Below, in pieces: positions 8,976 through 17,360 of a stretch of DNA of 56,830 nt (positions within the stretch are counted from its first letter, which is position 1; each line of letters begins with the position of its first letter). The notes under the pieces were generated by a model that saw only the letters and a program-made list of their open reading frames with translations, did not search any database and had not been told where the DNA came from. A program made the position numbers and the translations under genes. This stretch comes from an uncultured Flavobacteriales bacterium (GTDB lineage: Bacteria; Bacteroidota; Bacteroidia; Flavobacteriales; BACL11): assembly GCA_949372805.1 (NCBI GenBank), contig CASIBH010000020.1, forward strand, positions 1-56,830. The letters are read 5' to 3'.

Positions 8976-9065
8976 ATTTTTCTCATAAATTCCTTGCTAG
9001 AATTACCTAGCCAGGTTCAATGGGTATAATCTCAGCCGAATTTTATGGCACCCCTTTTTAGATTT
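8976..9065 (-). promoter_or_regulatory. TPP riboswitch (THI element)
   Basis: The reverse strand carries the conserved thi-box order: GGGGTGCC (9047-9054), GGCTGAGA, TATACCC, TTGAACCTG and GGTAAT...AGCAAGGAA. These are the J3-2, P4/P5 and closing elements of the thiamine pyrophosphate aptamer. It ends about 55 bases before the receptor ATG. A 10-base stretch next to the start (8950-8959) is complementary to the 5' strand of the aptamer (9049-9059), a possible expression platform. High TPP should turn the receptor gene off. Confidence 0.95.
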
Positions 9066-9085
9066 GACAAATTTAAAAAATGAAT

Positions 9086-9595
9086 TTAAATCTTTAAAAT
9101 ATTATTGATTTTTTTTATGGATTTATTTAGTCTGTCATTTTTTTCAATTACAAAATAATTAAATCCATACTCTTCAAGTTGTTTTTTATAAATGACAAAT
9201 AAATTATCTCTGTCAAATTGATTCTCTCTTTGAGGGTCAAAGACCCAATCTATATCTGGCTTACAAAGAATGTATAAATGATTTTCTGATTTTCTTGATT
9301 CAATATTTTGAAGGATTTCTTGATCACATTCCCCAAACTTAAGTTTTGACCATATTTTAATTGTTAACAGGTCTGTATCGCAGAAGATTATTTTTTTGTT
9401 TTTTAATTTTTTTTCTGATTTGAGCTGAATTTTTGCAATTTCTAATAAGTCCTTCTTTATATATTTTCTATCTAATTTAGAAATATATTCTCTTGCATAT
9501 TCCTCAACCATAGAAGCTTTAAAAAAAGTTGCTAACGATTTAGTTAATGAAGTTTTTCCTGAGCATTCGGGACCAGTTATAATAATTTTAATCAT
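9086..9595 (-). CDS. NadR-like P-loop kinase (AAA_28)
   Basis: This 169-residue cytoplasmic P-loop protein has Walker A GPECSGKTS at residues 8-16 and resembles the ribosylnicotinamide kinase half of NadR (motif EYAREYI, then CDTDLLTIKIW). It lacks the adenylyltransferase half. It overlaps the PnuC-family permease gene by 8 bases. In NAD salvage this pair phosphorylates imported nicotinamide riboside. Here the riboswitch and the YkoF-like gene suggest the pair handles thiamine, so the kinase may trap imported thiamine by phosphorylation. The family is clear, the substrate is inference. Confidence 0.85.
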   Translation of the reverse strand: MIKIIITGPECSGKTSLTKSLATFFKASMVEEYAREYISKLDRKYIKKDLLEIAKIQLKSEKKLKNKKIIFCDTDLLTIKIWSKLKFGECDQEILQNIESRKSENHLYILCKPDIDWVFDPQRENQFDRDNLFVIYKKQLEEYGFNYFVIEKNDRLNKSIKKINNILKI

Positions 9596-10187
9596 TTAAT
9601 TTTATAGAGAGCCTGTTCCATTTAATAAATCCAGCTAATGCAATAAATGTATATAACAAAAAGAGAAGTGAAGTAAGGTGAAGGTCTCTTGAAAAGTACA
9701 TGTAGATTGAAATAATATCAATTACAATAAAATAAAGCCAATTAGAAAGTATCTTCTTTACTACCATATAAGTCGCGAAAACACTAAAAACAGTCGTAAA
9801 AGAATCAATCAATGGCATTTCTGCATCTGTAAAGTTTGTAAAAAGAAAGCCTAAAAAGAAAGTTAAAATAGTTCCTAAAAGTATAATATAGAGATGTTTG
9901 CCAATAGACCAAGTGCTTATCTGGAGCTCAGAATTATTTTTCCTCCATGAGTAGAATCCATAAATAGCCATTATAAAGTAAAAAATTTGCAGAGCTGTTT
10001 CTGCATAAAGCTTAGCGTCAAAGCATATATATATGTATATGCTTACACTTATAAGTGCTGCTGGCCAGCATAGATTGTTTTGTTGAGCTGCTAGAAAAAC
10101 GTACAGTAAACTAAAAATTACAGCTACCGTTTCTAAAATACTCCAATTAAATTCAATTAATAAAAACGATTGCAGAAGATCTAGCAT
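9588..10187 (-). CDS. PnuC-family vitamin transporter (probable PnuT, thiamine)
   Basis: This 199-residue integral membrane protein has about seven membrane segments and the PnuC-family pattern: the N-terminal LLYVFLAAQQNNLCWPAAL, a central FYSWRK and a C-terminal NWLYFIVIDIISIYMYF. PnuC proteins move nicotinamide riboside, PnuT thiamine and PnuX riboflavin by facilitated diffusion, with trapping by a kinase. Neighbours are a YkoF-like protein 2 bases upstream and a NadR-like kinase overlapping downstream. With the TPP riboswitch nearby, thiamine is the favoured substrate. Nicotinamide riboside remains possible. Confidence 0.87.
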   Translation of the reverse strand: MLDLLQSFLLIEFNWSILETVAVIFSLLYVFLAAQQNNLCWPAALISVSIYIYICFDAKLYAETALQIFYFIMAIYGFYSWRKNNSELQISTWSIGKHLYIILLGTILTFFLGFLFTNFTDAEMPLIDSFTTVFSVFATYMVVKKILSNWLYFIVIDIISIYMYFSRDLHLTSLLFLLYTFIALAGFIKWNRLSIKLND

Positions 10188-10189
10188 TT

Positions 10190-10450
10190 TTAAAATTGTG
10201 GGGTTTCCAATAAGTCAGCGTTGATAAATTTCATGCTATAGACGATACTTTTGTTTTCTTTGAAACTAGATTCTATTTCAATATTAATAGCATTCATTAT
10301 GTTTTTATACTCTCCAAATAATTGAGTACTCATTCCATTTGTTCTTACAGTAATTTTATTATAATTTCTTAAGTTTTTTATAAACTTAATGATAGCAGGT
10401 TTAAATTCTTCTTTAAGAGGGTACATTGAGATTTCTAATGAACAAATCAT
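10190..10450 (-). CDS. YkoF/DUF77-like thiamine-binding protein
   Basis: This 86-residue small alpha/beta protein starts MICSLEISMYPL and contains VRTNGMSTQLFGEY, which matches the thiamine-binding YkoF/MTH1187 (DUF77) family as seen in Bacteroidota. It has no signal peptide, so it should act in the cytoplasm, binding thiamine or hydroxymethylpyrimidine. It is followed after 2 bases by the PnuC-family transporter, consistent with a vitamin uptake unit. The family call rests on memory of the motif. The binding role is known for YkoF only. Confidence 0.7.
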   Translation of the reverse strand: MICSLEISMYPLKEEFKPAIIKFIKNLRNYNKITVRTNGMSTQLFGEYKNIMNAINIEIESSFKENKSIVYSMKFINADLLETPQF

Positions 10451-10459
10451 TTTTTAAAA

Positions 10460-11197
10460 TCAAAAATTATGAATTGCTTTTGCAATTTCAGCAATTAAAC
10501 CATTTTCTTTTTCAATAGCATTACCAACGACTATGACATCTGCACCAGCAGCACAGTTTTCAATGGCTTTCTCAGCTGATCTTATTCCTCCTCCAACTAT
10601 TAACGGAATATCTATCTGACTACTAACAGATGAAATCATTTTTGTAGAAATTGCTTGTTTTGCACCACTGCCACCATCTAAAAAAATTAATTTTAGTCCA
10701 AGCATTTCTCCAGCTATAGCTGTAGCGGTGGCAATATTATGCTTTGCATGTGGTATTGGAGTGGTATTACTCATGTATGAAGCTGTTGTTGCTTCACCAC
10801 TATCAATTAGCATGTATCCAGTAGATATTATTTCTAAGTTTGTTTGCTTTAATAGAGGAGCACTTATTACTTGCTGACCAATTAATGTGTGAGGGTTTCT
10901 ACCAGAGATTAATGACAGAAATAATATTGAGTCTGCCTTATTGCTAATTTGCATAGAATTTCCTGGAAATAACATTACAGGAATATTACTTTTAGATTTA
11001 ATAGTTGTTATACAATCTTCAAGTTTATCATCCATTAATAGGCTGCCTCCAATAAAAAATATATCTACTTTTGCTATTATAGATTTTTCTATTAAAATGA
11101 GTAAATCATTTTTGTCTTGCTTGTCTGGATCAACAAGCAAAGCAAATAATTTAGACTTATTTTTTTTGCTATTTAATATGTGTTTATATATACTCAT
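10460..11197 (-). CDS. Geranylgeranylglyceryl phosphate synthase family protein (PcrB-like)
   Basis: This 245-residue TIM-barrel enzyme has the opening LFALLVDPDKQ (metal/G1P binding), FIGGSLLMDD, LFPGNSMQISNKADSILFLS, the phosphate loop IVGGGIRSAEKA and VVGNAIEK near the end, all diagnostic for the GGGPS/PcrB family. Members join sn-glycerol-1-phosphate to a polyprenyl diphosphate through an ether bond: geranylgeranyl in Archaea, heptaprenyl in Bacillus PcrB. Bacteroidota carry their own branch whose physiological product is unclear. I chose the ATG at 11197. A TTG one codon earlier is less likely. It follows the PPTase gene closely. Confidence 0.9.
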   Translation of the reverse strand: MSIYKHILNSKKNKSKLFALLVDPDKQDKNDLLILIEKSIIAKVDIFFIGGSLLMDDKLEDCITTIKSKSNIPVMLFPGNSMQISNKADSILFLSLISGRNPHTLIGQQVISAPLLKQTNLEIISTGYMLIDSGEATTASYMSNTTPIPHAKHNIATATAIAGEMLGLKLIFLDGGSGAKQAISTKMISSVSSQIDIPLIVGGGIRSAEKAIENCAAGADVIVVGNAIEKENGLIAEIAKAIHNF

Positions 11198-11210
11198 CAA
11201 TTTTAATAAT

Positions 11211-11789
11211 CTAGCTGCAAAAATACACTAAAAAGTGATTATTTATTTTTTGATAATTTAAAATGATTTTTTCTTCTTTAAAAAGTACTGAAATTTTATT
11301 CTTTTTACTATCGATTTTGGATATTATAATATCTTCTTTAAAATTAATATTTCCTTTTTGATATAGTTTAAAAATACATTCTTTTGCACTCCAAATAAGA
11401 GTTGCTAAATCGGAGTCTCTTTCAATTAATTTTTTTTGTTTTTCAAATCTGTTAAAGATTTTAATAGCTCTATTAGAAATTTTTTCAATGTCAAGGCCGC
11501 ATTTATTTTCACTCAAAATAATTGATACTAGCTCTGCAGAGTGTGAAATAGAGATATACTTATCTTTAGAAATTTGAGGCGCTCCATAAGAGTTGTATGT
11601 AATTTCTCTGTCTTCCCCCATTTGATTAAGTAAGCTTTTAGTAGATAGTATTTCTAAAGCTCTTTTTTTGCTACTAATTTTATTTATGATTAAAACTTGA
11701 TTTATTTCCTTGCTAGAAAAGATTGAGCTATCAATTTTTTTTACCCCTATTAAATTTGAATCTATTTGCTTAAATAATAACATGCTCAT
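11211..11789 (-). CDS. 4'-phosphopantetheinyl transferase superfamily protein
   Basis: This 192-residue cytoplasmic enzyme of the Sfp/AcpT type attaches phosphopantetheine from CoA to carrier proteins. It contains the family landmarks: ISISHSAELV (His region), CGLDIEKI with the metal-binding Asp, and the WSAKECIFKLYQKG motif with Glu and Lys. The N-terminal part has GEDREITYNSYGAPQI, like the PNG motif region of Sfp enzymes. Its carrier target is not known; the fatty-acid ACP is the simplest guess, as no polyketide or peptide synthetase genes are nearby. Confidence 0.88.
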   Translation of the reverse strand: MSMLLFKQIDSNLIGVKKIDSSIFSSKEINQVLIINKISSKKRALEILSTKSLLNQMGEDREITYNSYGAPQISKDKYISISHSAELVSIILSENKCGLDIEKISNRAIKIFNRFEKQKKLIERDSDLATLIWSAKECIFKLYQKGNINFKEDIIISKIDSKKNKISVLFKEEKIILNYQKINNHFLVYFCS

Positions 11790-11790
11790 A

Positions 11791-11820
11791 TTGCTAAATT
11801 AATAATATTAGCTATCTTTG
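11791..11820 (+). promoter_or_regulatory. Bacteroidota promoter of ahcY
   Basis: TTG at 11791-11793, 19 bases, then TATCTTTG at 11813-11820 matches the Bacteroidota consensus (TTTG, N19, TAnnTTTG) closely. Transcription would start near 11827, giving a leader of about 16 bases before the ahcY ATG, too short for a riboswitch. The box lies between the divergently oriented ahcY and PPTase genes. Confidence 0.8.
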
Positions 11821-11842
11821 CGAACCTTTAAAAAAAATAAAA

Positions 11843-13135
11843 ATGAATTACAAAGTTAAAGATATATCACTTGCCGATTGGGGAAGAAAAGAAATTACGT
11901 TAGCTGAATCTGAAATGCCCGGTTTAATGTCACTTAGAGAGGAGTTTGCGGGTAGTAAGCCACTTTTAGGAGCGAGAATAGCAGGCTGTCTTCATATGAC
12001 CATTCAGACGGCAGTTCTGATAGAAACTCTTGTTGATTTAGGAGCTGAGGTTAGTTGGTCTTCTTGTAATATTTTTTCAACTCAAGATCAAGCTGCAGCT
12101 GCAATAGCTGCTTCAGGAGTTCCTGTTTTTGCATGGAAAGGAATGAATGAAGAGGAGTTTGATTGGTGTATTGAAAAAACTTTAACTGCATTTAAAGACG
12201 ATAAGCCTCTAAATATGATTTTAGATGATGGTGGAGATTTAACTAATATGGTTTTAGATAGATATCCTCAATTAACAGATGAGATTAAAGGTTTGTCTGA
12301 GGAGACTACAACAGGCGTTCATAGGCTTTACGAAAGAATGGAAAAAGGCACTTTAACACTTCCAGCAATAAATATTAATGATTCAGTTACAAAATCAAAG
12401 TTTGATAATAAATATGGTTGCAAGGAATCTTTAGTTGATGCTATTAGAAGAGCAACTGATGTAATGATGGCTGGGAAAGTTGCTGTTGTTGCTGGATACG
12501 GAGATGTTGGTAAAGGCTCTGCTGCTTCATTAAGAGGTGCTGGTGCAAGAGTAATAGTTACTGAAATTGACCCTATCTGTGCTCTACAGGCGGCAATGGA
12601 TGGTTTTGCTGTTAAGAAAATGGATTCTGTTGTTGGAGATGTTGATATTGTAGTTACTACAACAGGAAATAAAGATATAATTCAAGGTCATCATTTTGAA
12701 GCAATGAAAGATAAGGTTATTGTCTGTAATATTGGTCACTTTGACAATGAGATTGATGTTTCTTGGCTTAATGATAATTGGGGGCATACCAAAAATACAA
12801 TTAAACCTCAGGTGGATATGTATACTGTAAATGGAAAAGATATTATTCTTTTAGCTGAAGGTAGATTGGTTAATTTAGGATGTGCAACTGGACATCCATC
12901 ATTTGTTATGTCTAATTCTTTTACTAATCAAGTATTAGCACAGCTTGAGTTATGGAATAACACAGAGAAATATGAAAATAAAGTTTATATGCTTCCTAAG
13001 TATTTAGATGAAAAAGTAGCTAGACTACATTTATCAAAGATTGGTGTTGAGCTTGAAGAGTTACGTAAAGATCAAGCAGATTATATCGGGGTAGAAGTTC
13101 AAGGTCCTTACAAGCCAGAGTATTACAGGTATTAA
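11843..13135 (+). CDS. ahcY: Adenosylhomocysteinase (SAH hydrolase)
   Basis: Cytoplasmic NAD-dependent enzyme that splits S-adenosylhomocysteine into homocysteine and adenosine, relieving product inhibition of methyltransferases. The 430 residues cover the full family: N-terminal substrate domain with [11 protein letters not shown] and [12 protein letters not shown], the NAD loop [11 protein letters not shown] at about 218-228, and the C-terminal [18 protein letters not shown]...YKPEYYRY ending that completes the neighbour subunit's site. It is a single-gene transcript from a strong-looking promoter. Its last bases overlap the stop of the convergent lipoprotein gene. Confidence 0.98.
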   Translation: MNYKVKDISLADWGRKEITLAESEMPGLMSLREEFAGSKPLLGARIAGCLHMTIQTAVLIETLVDLGAEVSWSSCNIFSTQDQAAAAIAASGVPVFAWKGMNEEEFDWCIEKTLTAFKDDKPLNMILDDGGDLTNMVLDRYPQLTDEIKGLSEETTTGVHRLYERMEKGTLTLPAININDSVTKSKFDNKYGCKESLVDAIRRATDVMMAGKVAVVAGYGDVGKGSAASLRGAGARVIVTEIDPICALQAAMDGFAVKKMDSVVGDVDIVVTTTGNKDIIQGHHFEAMKDKVIVCNIGHFDNEIDVSWLNDNWGHTKNTIKPQVDMYTVNGKDIILLAEGRLVNLGCATGHPSFVMSNSFTNQVLAQLELWNNTEKYENKVYMLPKYLDEKVARLHLSKIGVELEELRKDQADYIGVEVQGPYKPEYYRY

Positions 13136-13542
13136 TTAAAAACGTGTAAGTAGTTGTTTTCTACTGCGTAATTATACATCTTTAATGGTAATATTGCTGG
13201 ACTATTTGCCGCCATTCCATCTTGATCTAATAAAAATGCAGAACTACAACAACCGCAAAAAGCTAAGCTTGAGTTGATAGAGTCAATGTATGAGCAAGCT
13301 AAGTTGGGCTCATAGCTACAATTCCTATCATAAATTTTAAACTCATAATTTGCGTAGCGATATATAATTATTCCTTTATTCCCGCCAGACACGATAATAC
13401 TATTACCTAAAGAGTTTAAATCGCTAAATTCACTCAGTGATAGATCAATTTCAAAATTTACATAAACGTTTTGAATATAATTATCACTATTTCCACAACT
13501 TAAAATTGTGAAAATAAATAGTATGGAGATTAGCTGTTTCAT
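13132..13542 (-). CDS. Small lipoprotein with degenerate Rieske-like domain
   Basis: This 136-residue protein has a lipoprotein signal peptide ([20 protein letters not shown], lipobox LSC with Cys16), so it should be anchored in the outer or inner membrane. The C-terminal half has [13 protein letters not shown], then [15 protein letters not shown] and a final [18 protein letters not shown]. This has the spacing and end of Rieske-type domains, but the iron-ligand His residues are replaced by Cys or Ser. Loss of a standard 2Fe-2S centre is likely. The function is unknown. It converges on ahcY with a 4-base overlap. Confidence 0.6.
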   Translation of the reverse strand: MKQLISILFIFTILSCGNSDNYIQNVYVNFEIDLSLSEFSDLNSLGNSIIVSGGNKGIIIYRYANYEFKIYDRNCSYEPNLACSYIDSINSSLAFCGCCSSAFLLDQDGMAANSPAILPLKMYNYAVENNYLHVFN

Positions 13543-13567
13543 TCCTGCAATTTTACTAAAAGATTAT

Positions 13568-13588
13568 GAATATTTTTTAAAAATATTC
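13568..13588. repeat. Perfect inverted repeat upstream of the receptor trio
   Basis: A 21-base perfect palindrome (GAATATTTTT, one base, AAAAATATTC) lies 63 bases before the ATG of the large TonB receptor and 26 bases after the divergent lipoprotein start. It could be an operator. A/T-rich chance symmetry is possible in this base composition. The remainder of 13543-13651 shows no clear TAnnTTTG box. Confidence 0.3.
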
Positions 13589-13651
13589 GTATTTTTTGTT
13601 ATTTTTACAGACTATAAAATTTTAATTACACCTTAAACGAAACATTATATT

Positions 13652-16600
13652 ATGTTGAGAAAAATTTATTTAATCATTGGATTGTCATTTGCTTCATTAG
13701 CTGTTTTTGCTCAAACAGGTACATTAAAAGGAACTATATCTGATGCGATGTCTGGAGAGTCTATTCCTTTTGCAAATGTTATTGTTGAAAAAGATGGAGA
13801 TCAATATGGAGGGACAACAACAGATTTTGATGGTAATTTCACTATCAAACCTATTGAGCCTGGAAACTATTCTGTTAAGGCAACTTTTGTTGGATACGGA
13901 ACGATCGAAGTAACTGGAGTAATAATTTCTGCAAATAAAATTACATTTCAAAATGTTAAACTTCAGGAAGGAGTTGCTCTTGGAGAAATAAAGATTATTG
14001 AATACAAGAAGCCTCTACTAGATCAAGATAATTTATCTGGAGAGACTAAAACAGCTGAAGAAATTGTTGCACTACCTACTAGAAATGTTGCCTCAGTTGC
14101 AGCTACCACAGCAGGTATTTATCAAAAAGACGAAGGAGATGCTGTGAATATGAGGGGTTCAAGAACAGATGCAACTTCATACTATGTCGATGGTATTAAA
14201 GTAAGAGGAGCTCTTGGTATTCCAACTTCAGGAATTGAGCAAATTACTGTTGTAACTGGTGGTCTTCCTGCCCAATATGGTGATGCAACCGGTGGAATTA
14301 TTGCAGTAACAACAAAAGGTCCTTCTAATAAGTTATATGGAGGAGTTGAATTAGAATCGTCTTCCTTATTTGATAGTTATAACTATGATCTTTTAGGTTT
14401 TGGTTTATCCGGTCCCATTATTAAAAAAAGAAATTCTGATGGAACTAAAGGGAGCTCAATATTAGGTTTCTTTTTATCTGGGGAAGCAAGAAGTGTTGAT
14501 GATACTGATCCTTCTGCTATTGGAAGATGGAAGGTTAAGGACGATGTTTTAAAAGGTCTTCAGCAAACCCCATTTGTTATAGCTCCAAATGCCAATGCTG
14601 GTTTCTTAAGTACTTCTGATTTTCTAGGTGAAGATGATTTTGAAAATGTTCAAGCTAAGCTTAATTCAAATGAGAGAAGAATTAATCTTTCTGGAAAGCT
14701 TGATTTTAAACCTGCGGATAATACATTTCTTACTTTAGGAGGTACATACTATAATAGAGTTAGTCGTGATTTTTCTGGATGGAGGTCAGTATTTTCTTCA
14801 GCTGACAATAGAGAATCTTCACAGCAAACATATAGAGTTTTTGGTAAGTTAACTCAGAAGTTTGGCTCTGAGGAAACAAACGAAGAAAGTAGTGCAGCAC
14901 TAATTAAAAATGCATTCTTTACTATTCAAGCAGATTATACAAATAACAACTACAATTTTGTTGATGCGGATCATCAGTATGATCTGTTTAATTATGGGTA
15001 TGTTGGTCAATTCAATACTTATAAGACTCCTTTCTATAACAACGGAACAGCTATAGATTCTTCTACTGGAATAATTTATTCTGGTCGAGTTTTAAGTGGT
15101 TGGGGAGATACATTATACACTTTTAATGAAAATCAGTTTACTAATCAAGCTTTGGCAAACTACACAAATGCATATTACAATATGTTTAGTGACTATGGCT
15201 TAACTTCTTTTGTTGGAGCTGAAAATGATGGTATAATTAGAACAGCAGCAGATTTAAAAGGACAAGGTTTAAGAAATGGTGATGCACCAGCTTCTGTTTA
15301 TTCCCTTTTTGGTAATCATGGAACCATGTATCCTACTGCTGCCAAACAAGAAGATATACAGTCTACATTTAAAGCTTCTGGTTCTGCAGATATAAAAAAT
15401 CATGAATTCTCTTTTGGTTTTGAGTTTGAGCAAAGAGATGATTCCTATTGGGGTTTTGGTCCGTTTAGTTTATTTGGTTTAATGAGACAACTTTCTAACA
15501 AGCATATTCTTGAAAGAGACTTAAGTAATCCAATTCCTGTAATGGATGTAAATGGTGTATACCAAGATACTGTTTATTACGATAGATTATTTGTTGCTGA
15601 TGAGCAATCGTTTTTTGATAGATCATTAAGAACTGAATTAGGATTAGATCCAAATGGTACAGATTTTATCGATATTGACTCATATCTTCCTAATACATTT
15701 GATTTAGAATTTTTTAGCCCAGATGAATTACTTAATAATGGTTCTAATCTTGCATATTACTATGGTTATGATATTTATGGTACTAAATTAACTTCTGATC
15801 CAACTCTTGAGGAGTTCTTTACAAAAAAAGATGCAAATGGAAATTATACAAGAGAAATTGCTTCATTTAAGCCAATTTATCAGGCTGGTTATATTCAAGA
15901 TAAATTTGCTATTGAAGATTTAATTTTTAATATTGGACTTAGAGTAGATAGATATGATGCTAATCAAAAAGTATTAAGAGATAAATATCTTCTTTATGAT
16001 TCTTACACTGCAGGAAATAATGATCCATTGGGTTTAATTGGAAATACTCCATCAACTATTGAAGATAGTTATGTTGTTTATGTTGATGATGTTTCAAATC
16101 CATCTGAAATCGTAGGTTATAGAGATAACGAGACTTGGTATAATGCAAGTGGACTTCAGATATCTGATCCAAATCTATTAGCTGAAGCAGCTGGAGGAGC
16201 TATTCAGCCTTATGTTAAAGATCCAAATGCAGCTCTTTCTGGTGATGTTGATGTTTCATCGGCATTTGAAGATTATCAACCAGAAACTGTATTTATGCCA
16301 AGGATTGCATTTTCATTTCCAATTTCTGATGAAGCTCAGTTTTTTGCACACTACGATGTCTTAACTCAGCGTCCTCCTTCTGCAAACAGATTAGAGCCAG
16401 TTGATTATCTATTTATGGCTGACAGAGTTGGAGCACTTTTAAATAACCCTAATCTAAAATCTGAAAAAACAGTTGATTACGAGCTTGGTTTTGCAAAAAC
16501 TCTTTCTTTAAGATCTGCATTAAAAATCTCTGCATTCTACAAGGAACTTAGAGATATGATACAAGTTGTAAATGTTCTTGGAGCTTATCCTGCACAATAC

Positions 16601-17341
16601 TTGACTTATGGAAATATTGATTTTGGAACTGTAAAAGGTATGTCTGCTAATTTTGATTTAAGAAGAACCAATAATGTTAGTCTTACCGCTAATTATACTC
16701 TGCAATTTGCTGATGGAACAGGGTCTTCTGCTACTTCTGGTCAAAGTCTAGTAAATACAGGACAACCTAATTTAAGAACAACAATTCCTTTAGCATATGA
16801 TCAGCGTCATGCTCTTTCTGCATCTGTTGATTATCACTATGGTTCTGGAAAAGATTATGATGGACCAGTTTGGTTTGGAAAAAATGTTTTTGCTGATGCT
16901 GGAGCAAACATGGTATTGTCTGCAGGTTCAGGAACACCTTTTAGTAAGCAATCAAATATTACTCAAGAAGCTGCATCGGGAATTAATGATAGATCAACTC
17001 TTGAAGGGAGTCTAAATGGCTCAAGGTTACCATGGCAATTTAGAATTAGTACTAAGGTAAATAAAGAGTTTGAAATTAAGTGGTCAGAAAAAAAGTCTTC
17101 AAATGTGAATGTTTATGTTCAGGTTCAAAACTTATTAAATGCTAAAAATATTATTAGTGTTTACAGAGCAACTGGAAACCCTGAGGATGATGGTTATTTA
17201 ACTTCTGCAGCTGCTCAAAATGCTATTGATGCTCAGAATAATCCTGATTCTTTCAGATATTTATATTCTTTAGCAGTTAATAATCCATCGAATTATAGCC
17301 TGCCTAGAATGTTTAGAGCTGGTATAAGTTTACAATTTTAA
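13652..17341 (+). CDS. Large TonB-dependent receptor with CarboxypepD-like N-terminal domain
   Basis: This 1229-residue outer-membrane protein has a signal peptide at 1-20 (LSFASLAVFA, then QTGTLKG), a CarboxypepD_reg-like beta-sandwich (about 24-105), a plug domain (about 130-225, with VNMRGSRTDATSYYVDGIKV) and a very long barrel ending MFRAGISLQF. It is larger than a vitamin or siderophore receptor and resembles SusC/RagA-type receptors. However, no SusD gene follows. Instead there is a 1393-residue exported protein 19 bases downstream and a PorV/PorQ-family gene, a recurring trio in the phylum. The ligand is unknown. Confidence 0.9.
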   Translation: MLRKIYLIIGLSFASLAVFAQTGTLKGTISDAMSGESIPFANVIVEKDGDQYGGTTTDFDGNFTIKPIEPGNYSVKATFVGYGTIEVTGVIISANKITFQNVKLQEGVALGEIKIIEYKKPLLDQDNLSGETKTAEEIVALPTRNVASVAATTAGIYQKDEGDAVNMRGSRTDATSYYVDGIKVRGALGIPTSGIEQITVVTGGLPAQYGDATGGIIAVTTKGPSNKLYGGVELESSSLFDSYNYDLLGFGLSGPIIKKRNSDGTKGSSILGFFLSGEARSVDDTDPSAIGRWKVKDDVLKGLQQTPFVIAPNANAGFLSTSDFLGEDDFENVQAKLNSNERRINLSGKLDFKPADNTFLTLGGTYYNRVSRDFSGWRSVFSSADNRESSQQTYRVFGKLTQKFGSEETNEESSAALIKNAFFTIQADYTNNNYNFVDADHQYDLFNYGYVGQFNTYKTPFYNNGTAIDSSTGIIYSGRVLSGWGDTLYTFNENQFTNQALANYTNAYYNMFSDYGLTSFVGAENDGIIRTAADLKGQGLRNGDAPASVYSLFGNHGTMYPTAAKQEDIQSTFKASGSADIKNHEFSFGFEFEQRDDSYWGFGPFSLFGLMRQLSNKHILERDLSNPIPVMDVNGVYQDTVYYDRLFVADEQSFFDRSLRTELGLDPNGTDFIDIDSYLPNTFDLEFFSPDELLNNGSNLAYYYGYDIYGTKLTSDPTLEEFFTKKDANGNYTREIASFKPIYQAGYIQDKFAIEDLIFNIGLRVDRYDANQKVLRDKYLLYDSYTAGNNDPLGLIGNTPSTIEDSYVVYVDDVSNPSEIVGYRDNETWYNASGLQISDPNLLAEAAGGAIQPYVKDPNAALSGDVDVSSAFEDYQPETVFMPRIAFSFPISDEAQFFAHYDVLTQRPPSANRLEPVDYLFMADRVGALLNNPNLKSEKTVDYELGFAKTLSLRSALKISAFYKELRDMIQVVNVLGAYPAQYLTYGNIDFGTVKGMSANFDLRRTNNVSLTANYTLQFADGTGSSATSGQSLVNTGQPNLRTTIPLAYDQRHALSASVDYHYGSGKDYDGPVWFGKNVFADAGANMVLSAGSGTPFSKQSNITQEAASGINDRSTLEGSLNGSRLPWQFRISTKVNKEFEIKWSEKKSSNVNVYVQVQNLLNAKNIISVYRATGNPEDDGYLTSAAAQNAIDAQNNPDSFRYLYSLAVNNPSNYSLPRMFRAGISLQF

Positions 17342-17360
17342 ATAAGAAGAAATTAGTAAT

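Noticed and set aside
9086..10187. Pure NAD-salvage (PnuC-NadR) interpretation
   Set aside because: Not excluded, but ranked below thiamine because of the adjacent YkoF-like gene and TPP riboswitch and the lack of any NAD-gene neighbour.
11821..11842. SAH or SAM riboswitch upstream of ahcY
   Set aside because: The promoter leaves only about 16 bases of leader, and no riboswitch core motif is present.
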